Source of the DNA: Lingula anatina
Lineage: Eukaryota > Brachiopoda > Lingulata > Lingulida > Lingulidae
DNA: 64,000 nucleotides
Assembly: GCF_001039355.2 (NCBI RefSeq)
Contig: NW_019776092.1
Span: 23,639-87,638, forward strand
Reading direction: 5' to 3'
Part shown: one piece after another, positions 1 through 12,352 of the stretch
Layout: every line of letters starts with the position of its first letter
How positions within the stretch are numbered: the stretch's first letter is position 1
Position numbers and translations under genes: made by a program
Notes under the pieces: model-generated
The model's input: only the letters and a program-made list of their open reading frames with translations
What the model was told of the DNA's origin: nothing
The model's database searches: none

Positions 1-3000
1 AAGCCAGATTTTTCCTGTTGAATGCATTCACATGAATCAGAGTATCATGTTTCAGCATTTATATATAACATAAATGATTTTTCCATCGGCCAAAACTAGG
101 GTGTGTGTGATGGAGCTTTTATTTGACAATTTATGCAAAACAGATGTAAAATGGGGTACTAATTTAAACAACAATTTTGGTTGTGCAAGATGTACTTTCA
201 TGCCCATTTGGAGTGGGTTTGGTGAAGTCACCCTTATGTGTAGAGGTCTATTACAACATGAATATCTATATGAAGTCCTGTAGGGGCAACCACAATGTAC
301 ATCTGCTTTTATGATAATTAATATAACTTTGAATATCTGAAGTACATTTTACATTTAATCTTTCTTAATCCTAAGAAATAAGAATAGGAATAAGATATAC
401 TTACTGTATTTTGACTCTATTTCTTATCCATATTTTCCTTTATTTATAGCATGCATTACAGGTACATGAATTTTTTTTTCTTTTTGGGTTGCAACTGAAA
501 ATGTTTTACTAACTCTAACCCATGTCAAAGACCTACATTTTTGGAGTTGTTCATTTTGTACAAAAGTTTAACTTTATCTGTCTAGCCATTCTATGCATGT
601 AGTAGCTACCTCATGGCAGGTATATACATGGCCAACTGTTTAATCTGTAAAAAACACAATATTTATGATGTTGAAGACGAATACCATTTTTAATGACATG
701 TGTAGCATATACAGAATTAAGAGAAAAATACCTGCAAGTGAATAATCCTACTAAAGAAAGTTTTTTAAGATTAATTACCAGAAAAAAAAACACAAATTTA
801 TCCTCTAGTCTAGCTGCTTATATATTTAATGCTTTTATATTAAGAAAATTATGATATTGAGGAATTTTGGATCACTGACAAAAATGAATAATCCTTAATA
901 CTTCTAATGGACTTTACTATTATTATTTTTTTTTTTTTTTATGTACTATGGGCCGGAGGCCTTGAAAAACTGAATAAATTATTATTATTACTATTACTAC
1001 ATGGCCGACTGCTAGCATATGGACTGAAAATGGCCCTATACGTTTGAGTAGATATCAAGCCCTTTCCTAAGACAAGCTTTTTTCACATATATATATATTC
1101 ACCCTTTGGTCTTTTCAACCATGAATATAATTAGCTTGCCTTAGGCAGGGGCTCATATAAAAAATGAACTTCTTTTATCCTCAAGTCATTGTGAGATTCT
1201 TCTTTCAACAATCACTACTTGTAAGAATAAAGCTATCAAAATATTAATCACAAGCATGATTGGCCACTTATTACCTTTCTTTTTAAACTGTACGACCTTA
1301 ACTTTAATTTGGCATCATTTTTTTTCATTCATTCATAATTTATTTATCATAAACAAAGGTGAGCACTTTTACCCTCTTATCAGCACTCATCCTTTCCACG
1401 TCATCTCTAGAAATAAACACATGCCTTCGTCATTGTTTGAATGATCACTGTATTCCCTTTGCAAAAATGTTAGTGCTTTTATTTAATATTGAAAAACCCA
1501 TATGTCATCCTACATGTTATTCTTATGATCAATTGCCTGCATGGTATTCACAACGCCGAACAGTTTTGTGGGTTATTTTAAAAACATATCTACACTGTAG
1601 CCCGCGTTTTTTAAATGGAAAATAGGAATTGAACTGATGTATGAGCTACTTCATCTGCGCACGTTTCACTGTGTCAGAGGTATTTACCCCTATTGCTGGT
1701 ATTTTGATAAAATCAACTATTTAACGAACTTACTTGAAATCCGTCTGAGCGATGTCTTCATGTAATGCAGACCAACCTAGTGCCATATTAGCGTCAAGCG
1801 TCGGCCCCCTTTTTTCACGGAGGTGCATGTGCCTTGTATGAGTTATGCCAGTTATAAATAACTATTGGAAATAACCCGTTTCTGTTCACTTGATTGTTAA
1901 AACAGCTGTTTATATAGGCCCTAGTACAGGAACGGTCTCGTTTTAGCAAACCAATACACGTTAAATTTCTTTAAACAAACATGCATCCTTACAGATAACC
2001 AACCGTACGTAGGCCTCGCACCATTTTAGCTGAAGCTCTTATCTTCTCGTATGGCAGAATAATAAAACAAGGCATTTTTTTTTTTCGTTTTCAATAAGAC
2101 GGAGAGAGATAAATGTCAATTAAATGCGTCTCAACCAGTCGGCGCCCAATGGACATACATCTGCGCTTTGGAGTACTACTAGAAAGCTGTCTACAAAAGG
2201 TCCAACATCATTTTAGTAAATACTGAACCCCTCTTTAACATTCTGTTATAGTGACTAATATCAACGGTCCGGAGATATGGACTGTTTATTCACCAACGTT
2301 CTTTTTCATACAAACTCACAAGTATTTATACGCTAATTATCCGTGCTGATTATGCATTTGCTTGTTTTCTTTCCAATGTCTTTGCGAGATTACAAGGAAT
2401 TTTATATTCTCATGTTGCAATCCACCATTCAACATTTTAGTGATTTCAAAGAGACTTGTTTTTTTACAAAAAAATATTTTCAGTATCATTTAAATTGCCC
2501 ACACTTTGACAATATCCATCCTTAGTGTGCATGAGTTTTACACTTGTCTTAAATTTGCAAATCTATGTAGAAATTAACCATGCTCCATATTTTCCTACCA
2601 CACAAACAATGTCTACACTCGATGACTCTTAACGAAATTTAACTTACACTCAATAACTTCCTATCCTTTTACTAATTTGATTTCATTTTAATCATTATCT
2701 GCAATTAGTGCAAGCTACTATAGTGCGCCGTATAACTGCATAGGTAATCCAATCATAATTAGAACATTCTTACGCCAATCTCAGTCTTGCGTGATGCAAA
2801 CAAATCCTAAAAGTTTTCAAATTTAGGTAAAATTTGTCTTTAGTTTACAATGAATTTCAGTCTAGCGTAAGGTATGGAAAACCAACAGTGCTTTTTCACG
2901 ACACAGTAAAATTACTGAAAAGTAATATTTTTAACATGAATCGGCACAATAGCCCAACTCTTATGGAATATGCTGGGCCTTGATAACCGATCCATATCAT

Positions 3001-3297
3001 GATTACTGGTTGAACCTTTCGAAATAATCGAAATAGTTAGAAGCAATTTATAATAGAAGCAGCTCAAACTTACTTGTCTACTTGTAATGTGGTTAATGTT
3101 CGGCAGCCAATAACGAATGAAGAGTGATATATGTGGTGCAGCAGGTGACGGGGCTATATACGCTCTAACTACCCGTCGATCAAATACATGTAAATGCCAT
3201 CATTCTTAGGGGGCAAAAATGTTGTTATGTGAACATGGAAGCACCAATAGTCTATGTGTCAAAATAAACAAGATTGCCCCCCCACCCTAAAAAATAG
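1..3297. other. gene-free AT-rich stretch
   Basis: I find no coding exon that I can support on either strand. Open frames are short, low in complexity and lack domain motifs. The only structured element is a possible retroelement tail at 939-1000, listed separately. Confidence 0.5.
939..1000 (+). repeat. possible non-LTR retroelement 3' tail
   Basis: A short GC-rich phrase (gggccggaggccttg) is followed by aactgaataaa and then a TTA/CTA microsatellite. This arrangement is typical of the 3' ends of LINE-type elements, which often finish in a simple repeat. No upstream reverse-transcriptase frame is visible, so at most it is a 5'-truncated copy. It could also be chance. Confidence 0.25.
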
Positions 3298-3840
3298 CGA
3301 TGGATAATATGGTGGATAAAGTAGCAGATATGGGTAAGAAACCCCAATTTTATAATTACTCAAAATAGAATTGGGAATTTAGGACCGAAAGCGCAGTGGT
3401 TATACATTGTGATAGATGAGCCACACCTGGAGTTAAATGAAATAAATGTTTTATATAAAGGTAGAGTCCTGGCATGGTTTTTAATTCTTGGGATAGTGAA
3501 ACTAACACAACTTAATGTGCAAGCTGTCTTCCCAGTGCAAGTTAAAAATGTTTAGCTAATGATGTGGGTCAAATTGTGACATACATTTTAGTTGAGTGAA
3601 CACTAACTATAGGAGACAAAATTAATGTGACCGCCTTGGCTTATGGTACACGCATACATCGTAGGAGTTCAATGAATAACGTTCTTGTCAACACCAGTGT
3701 AAACACAAACCTCAGCACTTGCTCAAGCTATTAACGGCTCTCATTGGCTGTAAAACTTTTTATCGAGATGAGATGAATTCGTGACGTAATCAGTGACTAT
3801 TTGGAATCATGGTTGCTGTTTTATTCAATTTTGTTCTGAT
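3298..3840 (+). repeat. diverged dispersed repeat, copy 1
   Basis: This stretch aligns in the same orientation with 6812-7145. Shared blocks include 'gtggataaagtagcagat', 'accgaaagc', 'gatagatgag', 'gtgcaag' and the block beginning 'agatgagatgaattc' with 'tggttgctgtttt'. This copy carries about 220 extra bases (about 3541-3760). Identity is low, so the duplication is old. The two copies bracket the retroelement debris between them, so they could be decayed LTRs, but no clear TG...CA ends are visible. Confidence 0.55.
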
Positions 3841-4116
3841 TGTGTAAATACAAATAAACTTAAAAGGAAATATTTTTACTTTTTAATTGACGTGGGATAA
3901 ATTACAATGATAATATTTCCCTTCTACCACTTTTAAAAAAATAATGAATAAAAACACGAGGAAATCAATGAAAGACAGGATACACTAAAAAGCCTGATTA
4001 TTGCTTGCTATAGACGAATGTAGAGTTGTAAATATATCATAATGCTGTCAATAACATAACTCGGTGCATCTTTTATCAACTTTATGTTCCCTTTTTACTT
4101 TAAAACAATGTTAAAA

Positions 4117-4697
4117 TCAGAATAACACTACATTACTATTGGTCAAATCGTTTTTACATTTCGTATCTTCTGTATTACCTGCAAAGACATGACCGGATAA
4201 TGGCGCTTTTCCAACTTTTGTTTCAGAGATTGGTAAAGTGCTGTGTGTTCCGTAGAATTTCATCCTCATTGTCACATGCAGGGCAGAATCGGCTGGTTGA
4301 CATCGCCATGTATTTCCTGAAGAATATGCCGCAAAACAAGTTGCTCGTCCCCGATGCTGTCTTCCTCTTGCAGATTTGCTGTGCAAACTCCATGGCGATC
4401 TGGACAAAAGAGGCCTCGCCCAGCCCTCTATTTCTGAGCAGGTGGCAGAGCTTGTAACTAGTGGAAATATCAATAAAGTCCTTCTGTCTTGTCCCATGCT
4501 CTGCCCCAGAGTACACAGTCTGAGTAGCTGGCTGGTATGTTGCCATCGCTGAACAAGCTGTTCAGTTCTGTTATTGCTGCACTGACCCTGTTAGCTTGTT
4601 TCTGTATGGGTGAAAGGCGGACCGGGTCACGTTGCTTGTCATTAAAATCTGGCGCATTGCTGGGTTGGGGATCATATTCTGTGTCAGGCCTAGACAC
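4117..4697 (-). pseudogene. frameshifted unknown coding remnant
   Basis: Two overlapping minus-strand frames look like one interrupted coding sequence. The frame at 4697-4470 (ending in RAWDKTEGLY) is continued in another frame at about 4480-4223, which contains DISTSYKLCHLLRNRG and FVQIAMEFAQQICKRK. Composition is protein-like and less AT-rich than the surroundings. I do not recognise the family. Its place beside a gypsy-like fragment suggests transposon origin. A spliced exon pair cannot be excluded. Confidence 0.3.
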
Positions 4698-4950
4698 AAT
4701 GCAAGCCTACATTTAACGTTACTGATCTCCAGTCACGCCACTCGATTTGGATTTCATTGTATAGTTTCTGCTTGCCTGTCCTCTACTGACCTGGGTCGCA
4801 TTTCAGTCCCACAGACCACGCCATTGTCCACTTGCTCTCTGTCTGTCTCCTTGTCCCAAAGCACAGAGCCATTCACTCGGCTGTAAGCTCTGACATACTC
4901 TATTGACGAAATTGACTGCTTTTTCTGCTTAAGTCAATATGTATTCATCT

Positions 4951-4970
4951 GGGGGGGGGGGGGGGGGGGG
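4951..4970. repeat. homopolymer G tract (20 bp)
   Basis: An uninterrupted run of 20 G. Its length is likely unstable and error-prone in sequencing. Confidence 0.9.
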
Positions 4971-5337
4971 AGGGACTGGACACAGTCTCTGGTTGTTCTT
5001 CTCTCCCGGGTCGTGTTGCTGGTGCATCAAGGTTACAGACTCGAGGGTTGTTGGTGGCCAGGCGGGGGTGGAGTGAAGGCTCCCTGGTACAACTCTTGGC
5101 TGGGTCTGATGTATAAGCTCACACCGGCCTTTGGAAGACTGTCAGGCTGCCGCATTCTAAAGAATGGTCCGTATCCCTTCACAAACACACTTTTTATTCG
5201 CCTTTCCAGCTACCCCTGGCAAGCAATAAAGTATGTAGTGCCAACGGGTATGTTTATGTCTCGATCTGAAAAGGCAGATCACATGACTGGACTGATAGCG
5301 AGACTGACTGACAGATAGTTTTTAGCCGGACTTCTAC

Positions 5338-5682
5338 ATGAAAAGACGTGCTATCCAAGAAATTAAGAAAGTGACAATTTGGTTCAAGCTAAAGAGCTTT
5401 AAAGGTAAGAAACATACTATTACCTTAATTAGAATCCAAAGGGAATTCTACATTGGCGACAAGGATGAGATAATAAGGGAAGAAGACAGGAAAAAGACAG
5501 CCTTTATAACCAAGTATGGCCTATATGAACATGTGAGGATGGCTTTTGGTTTATGTGGAGCACCTGCGACCTATGCCAGGATTATGAATCTGGTTTTTAG
5601 AGGAATGACATGGGAAACTGTGCTAGCTTTCCTAGAAGTAATTACTGAGTCAGGAGCCAGGGGCAGAGGATGTTATGTGTGA
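5338..5682 (+). pseudogene. decayed Ty3/gypsy-type reverse transcriptase fragment
   Basis: The translated frame contains DRKKTAFITKYGLYEH followed by MAFGLCGAPATYARIMN and GMTWETVLAFL. This matches the order and spacing of the palm region of Ty3/gypsy reverse transcriptases (family knowledge: K-T-A-F, then P-F-G-L-x-N-A-P, then W-E). The expected Y-x-D-D catalytic motif after the last block is absent; the frame runs into unrelated residues and stops. No protease, RNase H, integrase or intact LTR is visible nearby. It is an inactive remnant about 115 codons long. Confidence 0.7.
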
Positions 5683-5716
5683 GAAAATACACTGTCACCA
5701 GAGCGATAAAGGTCAT

Positions 5717-5744
5717 AACACCTCGAGCGCCAGCGAGAGGTGTT
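5717..5744. repeat. short hairpin
   Basis: An 8-bp perfect inverted repeat (aacacctc / gaggtgtt) flanks a 12-bp GC-rich loop. It may be the end of a small transposable element or a chance palindrome. Confidence 0.5.
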
Positions 5745-6811
5745 CATATTAAAAATAAATATAGGATAACAATGTATTATTTGACATATATACCGAGAAG
5801 AAATAATGTCATTTCATCCTAAAACACCCTAAAACCGAATAAAGTGATCCTATTTCACGCTATAAGGATGTTATATGGAATAAACTCGTCCACGTGCGAG
5901 TCCTCTTCCGCCGAATTCTTACGTAATGTCTAACCAGTATAGGTCAATGTTTGCTAAATACTTGCTGTGGAAGGTCAACTCGCTTGCCCACTATTCAATC
6001 AACCGTCAACAATGGACATGGACGACTGGGCTGGGCCACACCTAGCTGAGACTGCTGTGAAACAAAGGTCCCAGTGCAAAACCTCTACATTTCAGTGAAA
6101 TGTTCATGTTTCTCCCAGGTGTCTCTCCCAGGAAAACTGGATACATACGACAAACGAGTATGAAGAGTGACGGGCTGTGGAAGTTTCCGTAATCAAGTAA
6201 CTACATGTCCCCAGTGCAGGAAGGAAATCTGGCTGAGTAGTGAGTATTGTTCTGAAGGTAAAAACAGGAAATTGATTTCCTGTATGTTTACAAACAGACA
6301 CAGACGCCTTGCATTTATGCCATTTTGCCTTTGACATTTGTTTAAGTAATTTTTAAAACGTTTAATTTTTATCAGTAATACTCTTACATCACTCCTTAAA
6401 AAAGATTCACAATAATCCAAACAGATTAAGGCACAATGATATGTATTTAATTTTCCCACACATGAAATTGTGCCTGTCTCAGCAGTCGCAATGGTGCTAA
6501 GTGTCCCATACAGCAAACACATTTTCAAGTTGACACAGCTCAGTCACCAAGAGACTGTTCTCAGCCCTATTGGGCAGGGCAGTTGCAATGTATCACCCTT
6601 TTTTGGTTTCATAATGTAAAAAGGCAGAATTAATCCTCAAAACAGACTTATCATTGTTTGTTATAGATGGACCTTATGCTGTGAAAAATAAATGATTTTT
6701 TTCAGTTATTTTTCTGGCATTCCCAGTCTGTTGCAAAGGTTAATATCGGGGTCTATCTGTAGGCTAAGGTCTAATCACTGCATATTTTTTCCAGTTCTAT
6801 GGACAGATGGA
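5745..6811. other. no gene seen
   Basis: The minus-strand frames at 6104-6528 have no recognisable domain and overlap each other in different frames. I see no splice-supported exon and no repeat of note. Confidence 0.45.
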
Positions 6812-7145
6812 CAGACGTGGTGGATAAGGTAACGGATAAAGTAAAACAAGGACCAAATTTAATTATTACCCCAAAAAGACTTGGGAATTCACGACCGAAA
6901 GCACCGCTGATATGCATTGCGATAGATGAGATATATATCTTGAGTTTAAACGAAAAGTGCTTGATTGGTATATAGAAAGAGACCTGTCATGTTTTTGTTA
7001 TCTGGGATCTTGAAACTGATACAATTTTATGTGCAAGGTGTCTTTTTATGACTTTTACGACTTTTTATCTAGATGAGATGAATTCTTGATGTGATCAGTG
7101 GGGAAGTATGGAATCGTGGTTGCTGTTTTTTCCAGCTGATTGCAT
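6812..7145 (+). repeat. diverged dispersed repeat, copy 2
   Basis: Same-orientation partner of 3298-3840, with the same order of blocks but without the 220-bp insert present in copy 1. It lies about 3.5 kb downstream, on the far side of the unknown remnant and the reverse-transcriptase remnant. Confidence 0.55.
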
Positions 7146-7907
7146 TAATATATTTCCCATCTATGTTTTCTCAGGGAGCACGTGTTGGTAAATCGAATAT
7201 ACATTTTTAAAACTATGGTTATTATTTTCAGCACGCCCGCTTGATCTATTTCAACTATTTTAAAACAATGGAAGATAGACGAAATGCAATGATACCAATA
7301 GAAAAATTTATTAAAGAAAATTGCAACTCGCGAGATGCAGCGAAATATTTCATAAGACTGGTCATACGGAATCATCAACTAACATGTTCACATCTAAAAC
7401 GAACCGTTTCTGCCCAAGGGAAATATATAAGATAACAGTTATTAATTTTTAACAAGGGATAAAAAAGCAACCTTACCGTTCAGTTTTGAATTTAGACACC
7501 TAGTATACATTTTATGTGGACTTTTAAATTGGTTATAATTAGATCAATTATTTAATATTTGGTTTAATCAGTCAGTCCTTCATAATTTTAAAACCGTCTT
7601 AGGATCACTACATTTTCCAGAATTGAAGGGATTGAAAACATGTATAACTTAAACATAATGTGTACAGGAATAATTATTCCCAATCCCCTGCCTTGGACAA
7701 ACTATGGTTTACATTGATCTGGGGCCGTATTCTCGAGCTCAAGACCAAATACTATACCGGATAAGAATATTCAACAGTTGATTGTAAAATATCTTCGATG
7801 AAAATTAATACAGCTTACTGGATAATCACCGACGTACAATTTCGGTACATGTTTGCAGTTTGGGATATTGAGAAATCAGTTTAATGATCTATCAGTATTG
7901 GTATTTC
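7146..7907. other. ApoL-like gene 3' flank
   Basis: No gene seen. A phrase at about 7722 (ggggccgtattctcgag) resembles the arm of the inverted-repeat element at 16876-17029 and may be a one-ended remnant. The part next to 7908 would include the 3' untranslated region of the ApoL-like gene. Confidence 0.4.
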
Positions 7908-9890
7908 TTATTCCAACTTTTGTAAATTATATTTAAGACAAAGTTTTGTTAGAGTTCGGGTCAAAATCTCGTTAAAGTCTAGCTGATCAAGTTCAACCGG
8001 CATGTCTTCTACAGGATTTAGAACTGCGTTCCACTCTTGAGCCAAGCTATCCATTTTTCTGGCTAGTTCTCTGATCTTATTGGCCTGTTCAGACCTGGTC
8101 TTGCGATGCTCCTTGATGGAGGACGATGCCAAAATGTAAATATCATAGGGTACCAGCACTGCGCTAAATACAAATCCTCCTATGTGCAGAACTCGGAACC
8201 CTGTCCCCAGCCCTCTAAAAACGGTTGCGGCCGCGTCGTCTGCAACTCCCGCTGCAAGCCTGATGCCATTTAAGACTGGGATCCCGACGCCGCTCGCTGC
8301 ATTTGTCGCAAATGAACTTGAATGTCTAACGGCAGACAAGACACCAGGAGATGGGATCATCTTTTTAAGTTTTTCTAATTTCTCTTTATATGCTTCAGCC
8401 TTTTGATGGACAGAATCAAATGCTTCCTGTGCTTCGCTGCACTTGGATTTGGTCATGAAATGCTCAGCTAAACCCGAACCGGCGGCTGCGATTCCTCCTG
8501 TGCCACTAAGTGCTGCCCCGGCAATTGAGAGACCAAGCGACGCTCCAAATGTCACGAATGACAAACCAAAACCTACAGCTATAAGCGGGAATCCCAACAG
8601 CGAAGTAACAGAACCGACTATTCTTCCTGAAATTTGGTGAAAAAAAACATTTAAACATTACAGGTCTCAACTACTTGTAAATTAAATACGTGGTAAAATT
8701 AAATCCTGTATTTCTGCAGCAGCACATAAGTTACCCGATTTACTACACATCTAAAAATCTACAAAACCTGAATGTTGTTAGATTTAATTCAAAGTTCTGG
8801 TACGAACCTTAATTTATTTAATAATGCAATATCTAATGTTACAAAGACACACCAGACCTTCAACAAAAGCGCAATCATATACACAGACGTTTTTATCGAT
8901 GTGCCCGTTTGGAGTTCTATACTTTGTAAAATAATCTTGATAATGTCAATAAATTTTTGAAAACATTAGAAAGTTTGAAATCAACCTATTTTAATTTTAT
9001 CAAATGAGAATTATCATTTTTGTTATTATTTTGATTTGCATATATATATATAATGATTGCTGTTTTGGTACTCTTTATATATATGTTTGATTGTTATTTT
9101 GATAGTCTTAGGGTGCATTCCCAGAGATTTAGATCGATCCAGAGATTTAGATTTAGATTTAGATCGACCTAACTCCTTGGGGGTTCACGCTAAATTGCAG
9201 TCGGCCGAGCGGGCACCACAGTTAATTACCCCCTTACAGCTAGCTTTCAGAAGGCGGGACAGACGCTTAAGCCGGCTAAGCTGACAGTAATCTAGTGAGA
9301 CTCCCCACAGGGATAGATCGATCTAAAATCTATGGGAATGGGGTCTTAATTAACACAATCTTTTAATTCTTTAAACTTAGTTAATAGATGTTTTATGTTC
9401 TTTTATTCATCTCATGAGGGCCATAGGGAAAATATTTTTTTAATTTACCAAGAGCTTTTGACCTTTTTTACTTTCATTGATCGACCACGGTGACTAGTAC
9501 AGTTAATCAGGAGATTAAGGTCGGGACAATTTACTGCATTATCATGCATGACAGCGTCAACCTGCATTACAATTTTTAATTTTCCACCAAGCAAATCCAG
9601 GCTGTTGGTGTATAAGTTCAGGTACAATATAAGAACGCAATCAAACCGCGAATGAAAAAAAAAAACAGCAATCATTTAAAGATGTTACCTCTGTTACATT
9701 TTTTGCAAAACTCGTCGATTTCGTCGGCAAGACGATGCAGGATTTTGGAAGCTTCTTGGGCGCTTTCAGCAAGCTCTCGTAGCTCCCTTACTAACGCTTC
9801 ACCCAACTTCAAGACCTCATCCCGAGTAAATGGTATTTCTCCTACCTCTTTCTCACTACCTGTAGTGTTTGGAGACGACATACTGAATCT
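7908..9890 (-). CDS. apolipoprotein L-like protein
   Basis: Coding exons are 9881-9689 and 8626-7908 on the minus strand (303 codons plus stop). Exon 1 ends at a GTAAC donor in phase 1, and exon 2 opens after a TTTCAG acceptor that restores the frame (CNRG / RIVGSVTS). Exon 1 ends in LHRLADEIDEFCKK, matching the ApoL lead-in helix. Exon 2 opens with a long Gly/Ala-rich hydrophobic hairpin (about residues 66-105), then a Lys/Glu-rich helix, a second hydrophobic segment near FVFSAVLVPYDIYILA, and an amphipathic C-terminal helix. This is the ApoL family layout. Family members are membrane-interacting, and some vertebrate members form pores; the function of this one is unknown. A CTTAG acceptor 9 bases before the ATG implies an intron in the 5' leader. 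No signal peptide is evident, which suggests a cytosolic or internal-membrane protein. Confidence 0.75.
9111..9345 (+). mobile_element. Harbinger-type MITE, copy 1 (intron of the ApoL-like gene)
   Basis: A 235-bp non-coding element with imperfect terminal inverted repeats (ends near CATTCCCA and GATTTAGATCGATC), flanked on both sides by TTA. A 3-bp TTA target duplication is characteristic of PIF/Harbinger elements. Related copies are at 13768-13994 and 24382-24592. It lies within the intron between the two ApoL-like coding exons. Confidence 0.75.
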
Positions 9891-10116
9891 AAGAAAATTT
9901 AAAAATAAAGAAAACCAAACATTATTGCTGTTACAGAACATTCTAAAGCAACATGCACACCCTTCCCCTGACGTGTATTTCATTTTTGCAACAACATTTT
10001 GCACTTCTGGCTTTTGTTAAAATAAAGGGTTTGTGTTATGAATCATGCGAATTGAATTTCTACGTATATGGCAATATGTTAATTATAAAAGAAAACCAAT
10101 CTGCTTCATACAGACC

Positions 10117-10491
10117 GCTTCCAGATTTTCCCGTCGTACTAGCTAGGGGGATTCTAGCTTAAGTGCATCCAGCGTAATCAGCTTAAATATCTGACACGCC
10201 TCCTCGAGGGCAAGAACTCCGAGAGCCAAGTGCTTGTTTTAGTAAATTGCCCCTTGCTGGTCAAAGAGGTGTGTCTGACAATTAAGCTATTTGCACTGAC
10301 TGCACTTAAGCGAGAATACCCGCAGAATTGGAATTATCTAGCTGATACGATGGGTTTATCTGAACGCTAACACAGACATTATCATCTAACCTGTATAGAA
10401 CATAAGATATTTTGTGTGTGAGAAACAGACGGGCTCATTTTGGAGAACAATGCAGGTTTCTCAAACAACAATGAATTTTCCTCCCAACATA
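10117..10491 (+). repeat. direct repeat with MITE, left copy
   Basis: About 375 bp closely related to 11956-12352 in the same orientation. The first 250 bp form a MITE-like unit whose arms mirror each other (cactagctagatcg versus its inverted counterpart near the right end, both beginning gttcagat), with inner inverted arms around 'actgactgcactt'. The remaining 120 bp extend the similarity as plain direct repeat. The two copies bracket a Tc1-like element. Confidence 0.7.
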
Positions 10492-10561
10492 CAACATTGG
10501 TCAAAAAGGTTGTCCCACCCCCCATTTCCATGTACTTTTATTTACAAATGATCAACTCACA

Positions 10562-11876
10562 GGTGTAAATTGTTATAACTAGTGCTTTTTATTCCAGATA
10601 CCATGTATAACATGATTAATGGTTAAAAAATCCAAAATAGTGGTGAAAATATATACATTTTATACCATTTAGTCAAATTTATAACAGGTACCCCCTCAAA
10701 TCCAATGTTTCATTGTGATTTCTACAGATGTAAAGCAATGTCTATTAAATTGAAAAGACGCCATCAAATGTCACCAAATTTACACACAATTAGCATAAGG
10801 ATGTGCTCGTTAAAGGTCACGTGCCTAATAGTGTGTGGGTCTACCGCGTACTGCAATTATCTCCTGTAGATGGCGCGACAAGCCTTCAGCAAGGGTAAAA
10901 ATACTCTTTCGTGGGATATTATCCCATTCTTCCTAAACAGCTTGGGGGAGTTGGTCCACGTTTTTATGGGGTTGGTTCTCTTCTGCATTGCTCACTCCAA
11001 TTCATGTCACAGGTGATAAGTAAGGTTTATATCAGGGTTCAAAGATGGTGGTTCCATCCTTAGAACATTGTGTTTCTACAACAAATCACTTGCCGGGCGA
11101 GAAGTGTGAGCAAGTGTGCTGTTATGATGAAGCCTGGAGTTAACCCCAAAGTCAGTTCTTGAAGATGGAGTGAGATATCAGCTGAGAATGCTACGTTCAG
11201 TGATCCCACAGGGACCTGAACTTGGCCATCCATCACTGGAAGGAAGTCAGTTTTGCTGCAGAATCAAATTATTTCTTGTATCCCATCGATGGTCAAATGA
11301 GGGTCCGTAGACATGTTGAAAAATGCCTCTTGGAAGGGTGCGTGCAGGATAATATCGCCTGAGGTGTTATATCAGTCGGCAGTAGGGAACATTCCAAGTC
11401 CGTGGTATTAGTGCATTGTTCCTTCTGGAACAAAACGCAACTGGGGCATTTTACTGTAACATTCTCAAAAAATAGCTCACTCCATTTGCAAGAGGTGACT
11501 TCAGGGATGCTACCGGCTTCATTGTGACAACGCGCTTGCTCACAGCTCTCGTCTGGCAAGTGATTTGTTGCTGAAACACAGGGCTCTTAGGATGGGACAA
11601 CCGTCTTTAGGTACGTGGCCTTTAACGAGCACATCCTAATGCTAATTATGTGTGAATTTGGTGACATTTGATGGCGTCTTTTCAATTTAATAGACACTTC
11701 TTTACATCTGTAGAAATCACAGTAAAACATTGGATTTGAGGGGGTACCTGTTATAAACTTGACTAAATGGTATAAAATGTGCATATTCACACCACTATTT
11801 TGTGTTTTTTGAAGCATTAATCATGTTATACATGGTATCTAGAATAAAAAGCACCGTTTATAACAATATACACCGC
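10562..11876 (-). mobile_element. decayed Tc1/mariner-like transposon with long inverted repeats
   Basis: Inverted repeats of about 270 bp (10562-10831 and 11607-11876) share long near-identical blocks such as 'tttgagggggtacctgtt' and 'gatggcgtcttttcaattt' in opposite orientation. On the minus strand between about 11070 and 10840 the interior retains a decayed transposase C-terminus: SLNPDINL, then HELE, QKRTNPIKTW and LSRHLQEII. These match the order of the Tc1 family signature (PDLNPIENLWDEL, then RRR, then M-x-R-R). Stops and frameshifts break it. A second degenerate frame lies at 11559-11293. The element is inactive, and the TIRs are unusually long for Tc1. Confidence 0.65.
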
Positions 11877-11955
11877 CAATGGCATTATTACACATATAGC
11901 AAAATTTCAATCATATGGGAAGTCAATTTGTTTCAATCAGGCGAATCACGTACAC

Positions 11956-12352
11956 CGTGTTCAGATTATCCCATTGCACTAGCTAGATCGACCCAAATCA
12001 GCGGGGGTTTCGCGCTGAAGTGCATCCAGTGTGATCACCTTAATGGTCTGACACTCCTCCTCGATTGAAAGAACTTCCGAGAGCCAAGTGCGCATTTCAG
12101 TAAATTACCCCTTGCTGGTCAAAGTGATGTGTCTGACAATTAAGCTAATTGCACTGACTGCACTTCAGCGAGAATCCCCGCAGAGCTGGATTTATCCAGC
12201 TGATGCGATGGGTTTATCTGAACGCTAACACAGACATTATCATCTAACCTGTATAGAACATCAGATATTTTGTGCGTGAGAAACAAACGGGCTTATTTTG
12301 AGGAATGTTGCAGGTTTCTCAAACAACAATGAATTTTCCTCCCAACATATGG
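11956..12352 (+). repeat. direct repeat with MITE, right copy
   Basis: Partner of 10117-10491. The MITE part (11956-12225) is better preserved here, with arms gttcagattatcccat and its inverted counterpart atgggtttatctgaac. Inner arms 'gcgggggtttcgcgct' and 'agcgagaatccccgc' make a second hairpin. Confidence 0.7.

Noticed and set aside
11293-11559. 88-codon minus-strand Cys-containing frame as a small secreted protein
   Set aside because: It lies inside the decayed Tc1-like element between its inverted repeats and shares fragments with the transposase remnant.
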